64,000 nt of DNA from Pachyseris speciosa (lineage: Eukaryota; Cnidaria; Anthozoa; Scleractinia; Pachyseridae). Below, piece after piece: positions 55,612 through 64,000 of the stretch (positions are counted from its first letter, which is position 1; the number at the start of each line of letters is the position of its first letter). The DNA lies in assembly GCA_016490735.1 (NCBI GenBank), contig JAEMWC010001228.1:74501-138500 (forward strand), in the 5' to 3' direction. The notes below the pieces were generated by a model. That model did not search any database. It saw nothing but the letters and a program-made list of their open reading frames with translations, and was not told the DNA's origin. Both the position numbers and the translations under genes were made by a program.

Positions 55612-56074
55612 TGTTGCGTTCCCGAACCAAGTCCTTGCCGGAAGTATTGATCTGGAGTTCACCGAGTTCAACCACACACTTCAGGTCTGATTTTAACGAC
55701 GGATTTATTCTTGATACCACTGAAGCATGCGGTGAAAACTACAAAAATTACAGAATTACGTGTTATGCAACGAAATAGCTACAAATAATGAAAACTATAC
55801 AATCAACTAGCAGAGTGAGCGACAAAGAGAAACTAACATTAGACTTACGTTATAATTCCTGCTACGCTGTGTAAACAACAAAAAAGATTTCTCCAACTCC
55901 TAAAATTCTCCGTTAAACTCCGAGCATGTGTCTCCTAAAACTCCTCAAAAATTGATCTGGTTACAATGTTATGAAATAATCAAGTTGCAGACTTGCGAAA
56001 GTTGGCGCTGATTAACTAAATTAAACAATAAAAAATTACGTGGGTAATGCAAGTGTAATATGTTGTTCGTGACA
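55612..56074 (-). repeat. BEL 5' LTR
   Basis: This is the partner of the LTR at 48418-48881, with TGTTGCGTTCCCG and GTTCGTGACA at the plus-strand ends. The primer-binding site expected next to it (just below 55612) is not obvious. Confidence 0.9.
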
Positions 56075-58060
56075 TGTGGTTTGATTGAAAAGCGGCCATA
56101 GAATTTCATACTTCTGGTGGAATTTAATCTGTCTCCTTGCTGTTCTGTGGTTTCCGGGGAGGAATTGAAAATTCTTCAGTCATCGTGGCAAGCTCTCCTT
56201 CTCTCACCCCGGCACCCCCAATCCCCTTGCACCCAAAAAAAATCTTGCGCGAGACGCCTATAGAGGGCTTGCTCGCAGGCTATCGCATTTTTAATTTTCC
56301 ATACTTTTGCCTGCTAGTCTTTGCAGAGATTACAGGCAAATGTATGGAAACTAAAAACTCAAATACTCACTTTCTAGCTCACCTGCATCCCTCAGCTGTA
56401 TACCAGGCTTGAGGCCATCAAAGGGGTAGAGGCAACAAGCGACATGGTTCTGAAAACAGGCAACAGTCTTCTCCGAAGACAACAACAACTGTCAGAAATT
56501 GGAAGAGAAAGTGGGACAGTTTATGATGGGGACAATTCACTTTCCATTCCTGACATTGACATTTGTTCCTAACAAAACAAGCGAGAGACAGAGTCATAAA
56601 CGAGCGACAAAGCGACACCAGACCACCCCTTGGAAGGCATCAAGCTTAGGGTCTTCCATTCATAGGATGTTCAATTAAATTAAGATTGTATGATTGTACT
56701 GTACATGTAGTTCTATAACAATACTTTATTCTTTTGCTTTTTTTATGCTTCACTCCCCTTGGTTGGATTTACCTCACATTTGCAGCCGGTAAGTGTTTCC
56801 ATACCTGTATACATTGGTCCAAAAACTTGCATCAACTGTTCATTAATCAGAGGAAGTAACACATTACTCTGGACAAAACAATTTAGGATAAAATTTATAT
56901 TAAGTAATTTCCTTAGAATCAAAGCTACTTTAATGGTACTTCACAGTTGAACAGAGCAGTAAATTTCACAGATGCAAAAATTTTTGTTATACTTAAATAT
57001 GCACACAAATTTGCTCGATTTTGGAAATCAATGCTATGGTGTTTTGCAACAATTAAGTGGTCAAAATGCAGTGTCCAGTTTTCCCTTTTCATAAGGGAAT
57101 TTAACTGAGTACTCCTTCACGCAATAGCTAGTCAAGTAAGTTTCACCCCAGTAGTGGAGAAAACAAAGGCAAGGCAGCCATTGTCATTAACACTGTAAAC
57201 TGCAGTTTTATGACAGATAGAATCAACAATGCAAGTCCATTCACAGGAGTTGTTCAATTCAAACTAATTTTATTATGCTCAAGTGATTTTAGGGTAATGT
57301 AGAGCTCCTAGTCATGCAACCAGCTAATGAATCTAGCCCAGCCGAGTTGTTTGAAGCTCATGAAGTTGTTTCAGATTCTTTGGACCAACAGCATTTCAAC
57401 TGCAAAGCCATCTCCTAGAACAACAGATTTTCAGCTGACATACTTTTGACAAATGCAAAATTTGTCAGTAGCCACAAAAACTTAAAAGTGGTATTTACAA
57501 ACTAAGAGTGTGTTTATACCTTGAAGTCAAGAGAAAACAATGAGAAAACAAACAACCTCCAGAATTATTGTTTTGTCCAGGGTACTATATGTTAGGGCAT
57601 TTTTAAAGACCAGGCGCAGTTATTTTTAACTCATAAGTTTTTAGAATTTTTAACATTCTACCATTTTTATAACTTTTACCTTTTAGGTTACTTTCTATTT
57701 TTAGCTTTATGGTGTTTTTTATTAACTTATTTATTATTTAAACAGGACCCACATTGATAACAGTTGTACAACTGAAGTGGTTACCCTGTATAAATATTTC
57801 AATTATTATTATAATTATTATTATTATCATTTTTTAAATTTTTTTTTCCTGCTGAAATGTCCAAGTTTTGGTCGACATAAGTGCCCATCTGTATGTTCCC
57901 TTTCCCTCTAAAATACCCTGTTTAAACTCTTATTGGCTGATTGGTCAGTAAGACTCCTGAATACATTTGTTGGAAAATCAAACTAAATAATACCAGTGAT
58001 AAATGGAATGGAGACTTGGATAAAGTGTGAAGAATGAAGAAGTGTTCTCAAGTCGAATTA
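56075..58060. other. Intergenic region, no gene recognised
   Basis: A repeat-like segment lies near 56240-56345 with short inverted phrases. Two AT-rich microsatellite-like stretches occur near 57800-57835. The ORFs at 56137 and 56759 have no recognised feature. Confidence 0.45.
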
Positions 58061-58074
58061 CTCAGAAAAAGAAT

Positions 58075-58185
58075 TTTCTGAGCCCCCAACGGGAGTCGAA
58101 CCCATGACCTTCCAGATTACCGGTTGGACGCTCTAACCACCGACTGAGCTATGGAGACTCGTGGTGAGCGAGGTCACAAACTAGG
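58075..58185 (-). repeat. tRNA-derived SINE
   Basis: The minus strand shows box A (TAGCTCAGTCGGTGGTTAGAGC) in part and box B (GGGTTCGACTCCC), followed by a CTCAGAAAATT...TTTTCTGAG hairpin tail. That is the same architecture as the SINE arms in the Polinton fibre gene. The anticodon region is not tRNA-like enough for a working gene. Confidence 0.68.
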
Positions 58186-58944
58186 TTCTTATGTGTGAAA
58201 AAGTTCTGTAAAGAAGTAAATACGTGGTATTTGTACATTCTGCGTGACTTTCCCCTGCTTTGTTAGCAAAAAACTGAACCAAAGGAAACACACGAATAAT
58301 GCCAAGAAAGTGAAACTTGAATACCATTCTTTCTGTTGTCCCAAAATAATAAATTGGTATCAATCTAAACCATCGTATCACCACCCAAGAAAAATTATGT
58401 TACCTATCAGAAAGTTCATTAAAAAAACAGATTTTTGAAGGAAAGGGAAAATTCAGGGAATTGTGCATCAGTTCTAAATTTTACCTGAAAGTCAGTGAAT
58501 TTTACTTTTGGTTAATGTAATGTTGGCTCAAAAAAAAGTGTCTACAAAGAAATGAATTTCTGTGGCTTCATTGTTGACTTTATTGCCCAAGGATTTTTGT
58601 TGGATCAGTGGAACAATGAAAGTCAGCCAGTTGTGTCAGGGAATTTTTTCTGTCCCAGCGAGTGGCAACTCTGAACTACTAGCGAAAAAATACTTTCCCC
58701 TCACCCATGAGCAACATGGTATTGTATATTTTATCTAAAGGTCATGCACTTGCAAAATTTTGTAATCCACACTGCCTTGGCCTACAATAATCGTCCTATC
58801 ACAGTTGAAGAGTTGTGTGCAGTAAAATGAGGGTTTAATTTACACAAAATAATTAATAACATTCGTATGCACATTTAAATAAGCCTTGGTTTGGAAATAT
58901 TTGTACAACAGAAATGCTTTCTGTTTATTATTGCAATCTTGTTA
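58186..58944. other. Intergenic region, nothing recognised
   Basis: Small ORFs on both strands at 58181-58438 show no family features. No repeat with clear ends is seen. Confidence 0.4.
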
Positions 58945-59607
58945 CAGTCAAACCTTGATTATCTGGACTTGCTGGGACTGGAGTAAATAGGCCGGGTAAT
59001 CAAGAATCCAGATAATAATTGAAAATATGAACATTATTGAGACATAATAAAACTGACAAAATTTTCACTTAGCAACAAAACAAGTCTCAGCCAATCAGAA
59101 CTCAGTTGAATGCACTTCACTTACAATGAGTGTGAGCACTAAGTTATTGTTTAGTCTTTGAAAGGAAAACAAATCTGTTTCAAATGCACTTTTCAATGCC
59201 TAAATAAAAAAATAGGCAGTCTGGGACTGCATGTGGCTTACTGCTGTTATTACTCAGAATAATGTAGTAAAATACCATACTCAAATTCAAATAACTAAAT
59301 GAAGAGAGCCACAGTTAATCATAAATTGGTCAACTGGACTTAACTCATGTCTTAGCATTAGAAAAAAAGTAGAGATTAATTCATGGGTGCACAGTGGTAT
59401 GAAAGTTATCTTCGAGTGTTCAGCTGGATATGCCATGCGTGAGCAAAGCAACGAAGATAGATATTGAGAGTGAACACGAAAAAACAAATTTCATTCTGTT
59501 CAAGTCTAGTGCCCATGTATTAAATTGTGGTAAAAGAACAAACAGACAACTTACTGGCCGGGTGAAAGATACAACACTCCTTTGGTCAGCAATAGTTAGA
59601 ATTCCTA

Positions 59608-59841
59608 ATAGACCATTTTACAGTTCTTTGCTCAGTACCCCGGCCTTTGAATGAATGCGAGGCTAGGGGTGACCTTGTTTTGATACAAACCTACCTGCTT
59701 TTCTTATGGAAATTATGCTGATTAAACACTAGTTAGCATAAGAAAAACATGATTTACATTAGACACATAGGTAGGTTTGTATCAACACAAGGTCACCCCC
59801 AGCCTGGCTTTCACTGACAACTAGCTGTAAAATGGTCTATT
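59608..59841. mobile_element. Palindromic MITE nested in pogo-like element
   Basis: The ends are AATAGACCATTTTACAG and CTGTAAAATGGTCTATT, and the inner arms pair over GATACAAACCTACCT / AGGTAGGTTTGTATC. No clear target duplication can be picked out. Confidence 0.65.
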
Positions 59842-60800
59842 TCCAAATAAAATACACTTGTTGCCAATCAAAGATTAAAAATTTTGCAGCGAAATTTGAT
59901 CCTGTTGTCACATAGGCGAATTTGATTTGTGCTGCGACCTAGAATTTTGGTTTGTTGACATAGATTGAGTAAAATTACAAAATTCTGTGAAACAGACACA
60001 CACAAAAACAGACAATAAGTTTTCCTGAATAAAAAAAATTTATTCAGCCTGTATCTACACCTAAAAAGCAAACGCGTTCAATTAGTAAATGTACGTGAAG
60101 GCGAACAAAGCAAATCTTACGAGTTACTTTGAAGGACAATTCATTTGACCCGTTTCTTGCAAATTTCGCTATAATAAAGATTAAAGATAAAGTACCGTAA
60201 AAATTCACATTCAAACCTGTAATTTTTGGGAAGGTGGATTCCAAGAAGTGCCCAAACAATTCAGAGAAAGTCTAAAATTCTTGCAATGACTTGTTGTGAT
60301 TATTCCGGGAAGATCCATTTTTGTCTGCCTTGGTAAAACCACAATCTGTCCTCAAGGAGGGATTTCTTCACTATGAACTGACCAATTTCTGTTGTTCTAG
60401 CTGTCGAATGCTCCTTAGAACCTTTTCTTCTGATTTACTGTTTCAAAAAGCAAAACGATTCGGAGAAAGTCTAAAATTCTTGCGATGACTTGTGATTATT
60501 CCGGAAGATCCATTTTCCTCTGCCTCGCCTCGCTGAAACCAAGAAATCCAAGAGGGATTTCTTTGCTATGAACTGACCAATTTCCACTGTTCTAGCTGTT
60601 GAGTGATCCTTAGAACTTTTTCTTCCGATTTACTGTTTCAAAAAGCTGTGTTTCGCTTCTAAGACCAGCATACTACTCTCATGAAAATTAACCCGGCCGC
60701 CATTTTTATTTGAAATCTGATCTTCCATGCGGGTGACTGAAACCTTTCTCTCTGCCACTCCCCAAGACTCTCGCAGTTAGTGGATTATGATTGGTTTATT

Positions 60801-61072
60801 AGAGCGCTTTTCAATTGAGTGTCGTAAAACCAAAACCAAAGCAATTACTCCAGCCAATCACAACAGACCGAAACAGTGCAACGAACCAATCAGAATTTGA
60901 AGTAATTACACGTAACCAACGCAAAGTGTGGGAAAATATGTGCGTGCAAGTCACGATTGGTTTTGGTTTTGCTTCTCATTGGTTGAGAAAGTGGCGCGAA
61001 TTTTGCTGGCCAATCACAGAGCGAAGCAATGCAAAACCAGAATTACTTTCGACACTCAATTGAAAACCGCTC
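60801..61072. mobile_element. AGAGCG-family MITE (complete copy)
   Basis: The termini AGAGCGCTTTTCAATTGAGTG and CACTCAATTGAAAACCGCTCT flank a 272 bp element with ATT on both sides. CCAATCA/TGATTGG phrases recur inside. A degraded relative lies at 6085-6300. Confidence 0.7.
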
Positions 61073-61738
61073 TATTCCTGAAGACAATTGGAACAACAGG
61101 AGACAAAAAACCTCTCTAGGAGAGGCAGGCAAGGAACAAGCAAAAGCTAAGATTGAAGAATATCGGATCAAAATCGGCAGAGTTTGTAGGTCGTTCGTAT
61201 TCTATTGTTACACTCACTCACTCACTCACTCACTCACTCATTGAATCAACAAGACAACAAAGTGGCTTCGCCTCCATAAGGAGGCAGTAAGCCACAAAAA
61301 TAAATCATGATGAAATAGGTTCTAGTGATCTTCATCATGCCATATTTTAATATTCATGACAACTATGGGACCAGAGTAAATAGTCCGGATAATCAAGAAG
61401 TCTGGATAATCAAGAATTCTGGGTAATTGAGGTTTGACTACAAGGTAGCTTATTGCATACACAATAGTTGTGTCTAAATCAGCCTTAGACAATGCCCTTG
61501 TATTGTCAGCATTCAATAATAATTTTTGTTTTTGTGAGAATGAATACCGTATTTATTCACTTATAAGGCGCACCATTTTTTACAAGAAAATATGCTTCTT
61601 CGATCAAAATCTTCTCAAAACTCGGGGTGCGTCTTATAACCGAGTATTTTCGCGCAAAAAAATATAACTGCAGATTAATAATTATTACACTCATGTGTAT
61701 AGTACGAACCAACTAAAATTAATGACCAGCTCCCAGTA

Positions 61739-61835
61739 ATGGCTTGTTAGCTCAATTGGTAGAGCACTGTACCGGTATCGCAGAGGTCATGGGTTTGAAT
61801 TCTGTGCAAGCCTGAATTTTTTTTCAGGCTTTATT
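61739..61835 (+). repeat. tRNA-derived SINE, second family
   Basis: GGCTTGTTAGCTCAATTGGT gives box A and GGGTTTGAATTC a diverged box B. A hairpin tail GCCTGAATTTTTTTTCAGGC follows. Anticodon-stem mismatches speak against a functional tRNA. Confidence 0.7.
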
Positions 61836-61845
61836 TTCACTACTG

Positions 61846-62560
61846 CTTAAGTGGTTTTCATAACTGTGATGATCTTTCATATATTTAACTTTTGTTTTTG
61901 TTGCCTTGATTAATTCAACTGATGTGTTGTTTTTCTTTCTTCCTTTTTGTCTTGCAATTTGTAAAGGTTGTGGATGTGGTAAGTGGCTCAGTCATATGGC
62001 ACACTATATCATGTTCATTTTGACTTACCAAAAGTTGATTACTAATTTACTATTGTCAGTCTTAATAATGAAAATTATGAGTGTGATTAAAACTTAGTTT
62101 ATTCCTTTTCTTTTTCATTCTTTGAATAATCATGATGGACTGGACATCTTCTCATCCTAAGTTTGTAAGTAATGCATACATGAATATCAAAGGCCAGATT
62201 ATTTACATTCTATAACCTGCCCTTTCCATAGGTATATGTAGCAGTGACTAGTTGCTACATCATCAACTCTTGAAGCCCCTTAGCAATACCCCAAAGTTCT
62301 TATAAGCCATTTACCCATCCTGAAAACAAAAAAAAGATAAGTTACACTGTGAGTGTCAGAAAATAATTATTTAATACTGATAATACTTGAAAACTCAAAT
62401 GAACCAATGTTGGAAACATCGAACAATTTTTTTTTCTACTGAAGATGATGCAAGTTTATATAAGGTTTTAGGAAACCTTGCTTTTCCATATGTAGTGGCA
62501 GTAATTAAAGGGTTCAGTGGATAAAGACCATATATGACAATTAAAAATAAAAATAATGGC
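61846..62560. other. Intergenic region, nothing recognised
   Basis: AT-rich DNA without a supported gene or repeat with clear ends. Confidence 0.4.
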
Positions 62561-63561
62561 AGCCTGCATAGCTGGCGTTATTGTAGACGCACAGAGTAAA
62601 GAGCCACTAAAAGTGAGCAGAGAACGGGGAGGAGACGTTTGAAGTACCACCTGCATAAAAACTGTGGGTATTGAATAGTCTGCACACCAGTCTGCAGGAA
62701 AAACGGATTGGTCCAGAGAGGTAGACACATCAATCAAATGTTAGATGATCCTCCACATACTTCCCAAGGGAGACTTTGCTTTGCATATGACAACAACAAC
62801 AACAACAACAATCTTTATTCCCACTATTCAGGTCATCTTCAGGAACACTTATTGAACTATGATACCCAGAAACTCTAACTATGACAGCATTCTCAGGACA
62901 GAAAACTTGCCCTTCAACAAAAATGCAAAGAAGATAAACAAATCTTACCTTACGTCACACCATACCATCCAACAGTGCCTAATCTAAAACAAATACTCAT
63001 TCAAAAGTGGCATTTAATCCAACAGCAACCCGCTGCTTAGCGAAATATTTAAAGATCCACCAATCGTTTCATGCCAAAGGGGCAGATTCCTAAAAGATAT
63101 ACTCATGAATTTGAGCCAAACTCTAAGCTAGCTATAAAAACATGGATAGAAGTTGTGTAGGCCTGTCACCCCCATTGTTATCACGTTGGTTTAATTGGGA
63201 TCAGTTGAAGTAATAAAAGTGGGCGGCCATTCAAAAAGCCCTGGCTCTCTGGCAGGTGGTCTTTCTTGCGGTTTCATCGCTCGTTGTCGGAGCATCACCG
63301 CCCGTTATTATTGAGGCTTTGCTGCTCACTTTTAGTGGTTCTTTCAGGGTTCCAGATAAGTTAGTAAAGCAGCATGTCAACTAGGAATTCCATCAGGTCA
63401 AATTCCCACTACTCCCACTAAACCCTTATAAACTTTTTCCAAATTTTTCGGGTCATGAAGCTAACCTTGCAGGGTTTTTGACCCAAGACCCCCCTCTTAC
63501 AGTGTATCTGGAACCCTGCTCTTTACTATGTGCACCTACAATACCTCCTGCTATGCAGGCT
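62561..63561. mobile_element. Foldback element with nested small MITE
   Basis: The left end AGCCTGCATAGCTGGCGTTA and the segment to about 62622 (GAGCCACTAAAAGTGAGCAG) are matched in inverse order at about 63330-63561, ending CTGCTATGCAGGCT. The right arm is interrupted by 63345-63518. A (CAA)n run lies near 62788-62811. No coding content. Confidence 0.5.
63345..63518. mobile_element. Small hAT-like MITE in right arm of foldback
   Basis: The termini are CAGGGTTCCAGATA and TATCTGGAACCCTG. The insertion breaks the right arm of the foldback between GGTTCTTT and CTCTTTAC. The target duplication is not clean. Confidence 0.6.
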
Positions 63562-64000
63562 AAAATACCGGTAGTCTTTATTCACAATAAAACAGAGTTG
63601 CAACATAATAAAATTATGACTTTACAGTTTATGCATAACAACTGCAAGGATCATTCTTCTTTTAATTTAAATTCAGTTTAGCAAATTAAAACAGACATCT
63701 CTTAAAGAAAGTTCTTATAAACCATTCCAATTTGACTGCAGGTAGGATCAATTTTGAACTCAATCTCACAGTAACCCTTGTTTCATAGGAGGCAATAGCT
63801 CATAGAGTGCACAGGAGGGATTCTCTGTAATTAAAGTTTTCCACCGCTTATAGTCCTGGTTCCTAATTACTTCACATATTATATACAGGTTATATCTAAA
63901 CAGAAATGCTCATTCAAAAAAACTTATCCATGTGATCAACATACAATAGAACCCTGTTAATATGGACACCAAAAGGACATGCCAAATTGTATATCTAGTT
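63562..64000. other. Window end, nothing recognised
   Basis: No gene or repeat with clear ends. The last ~60 bases (CCCTGTTAATATGGACACC) may be the start of another MITE cut by the window edge. Confidence 0.35.

Larger units (their letters stand above)
48418..56074 (-). mobile_element. BEL/Pao LTR retrotransposon, degraded, both LTRs present
   Basis: Two similar ~464 bp LTRs with TG...CA ends flank gag-pol remnants on the minus strand in the order gag, protease, reverse transcriptase, RNase H, integrase. Flanking 5-mers CGTGG (48413-48417) and TGTGG (56075-56079) could be a target duplication with one change. The element is 7.66 kb, a normal size. Stops, frameshifts and a MITE in the reverse transcriptase show it is dead. 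Confidence 0.92.
58945..61440. mobile_element. Pogo/Tigger-like MITE with nested insertions (copy 2)
   Basis: The left end CAGTCAAACCTTGATTATCT follows TA. The right end is GATAATCAAGAATTCTGGG followed by GAGGTTTGACTA. The inner phrases GGGACTGGAGTAAATAG and its relatives match copy 1 at 40.9-42.8 kb. Two further MITEs lie inside, which accounts for the length. The right terminus is imperfect (CTACA in place of CTGTA). Confidence 0.58.

Noticed and set aside
56137..56412. Possible short gene (91 codons)
   Set aside because: The sequence looks like a repeat with inverted phrases and shows no domain.
61739..61810. Possible tRNA gene
   Set aside because: Box B and anticodon stem are diverged and a SINE-type hairpin tail follows.

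Overview
The window looks like nuclear DNA of a cnidarian, most likely an anthozoan (coral or sea anemone). It is AT-rich, has intron-split animal genes, and is packed with nested mobile elements of animal type: Polinton, Penelope-like, BEL/Pao, tRNA-derived SINEs, hAT-, Tc1- and pogo-like MITEs, and a hammerhead-ribozyme retrozyme. The species assignment is an inference from gene content; nothing in the window names it.

Host genes are few. A two-exon flavin-containing monooxygenase (FMO) gene at 211-2756 is intact. A second, closely similar copy at 35589-39881 is broken by an extra T in exon 1 and an in-frame TAA in exon 2, so the pair is a gene and its pseudogene about 33 kb apart. A RING/TRAF-type zinc-finger gene (44713-45573) ends at a good splice donor and its next exon is not visible here.

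The centrepiece is a 19.1 kb Polinton/Maverick (adintovirus-like) endogenous viral element at 13464-32574. It has ~546 bp terminal inverted repeats starting AG and a 6-bp target duplication GCAGAA. From left to right it carries a VLTF3-like late transcription factor (+), a small hydrophobic protein (-), two tandem fibre genes (-), the packaging ATPase (-), a coiled-coil protein, penton, a small virion-type protein, major capsid protein, a pVI/pX-like protein, the adenain-like protease, a Cys-rich protein, a PLA2-like plus integrase unit, an AT-hook protein, a Lys-rich protein and protein-primed DNA polymerase B (all +). The copy is decayed: many single-base frameshifts in A/T runs, a nonsense codon in the capsid gene, a palindromic double SINE inside fibre 2 and a 1.2 kb MULE-like element inside the polymerase. 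Most structural genes share an AT-rich TCTA motif 12-20 nt before the ATG, while two genes in the replication half share TTTAAAAAATGTC, suggesting a late/early promoter code.

The Polinton sits in one unit of a ~1.47 kb host repeat whose second unit (32612-34520) still shows the empty target site. Left of it are several MITEs, a hammerhead retrozyme at 3797-4314 with 15-bp target duplications and a 5' inversion, and a ~4.1 kb unclassified insertion containing a LINE remnant. Right of FMO copy 2 lie a pogo-like MITE filled with tandem and inverted Penelope-like fragments (40883-42766), a second Penelope-like fragment (45.8-47.0 kb), a degraded BEL/Pao retrotransposon with both LTRs (48418-56074) interrupted by a Tc1/mariner-type MITE, and a repeat-rich tail with no recognisable host gene.
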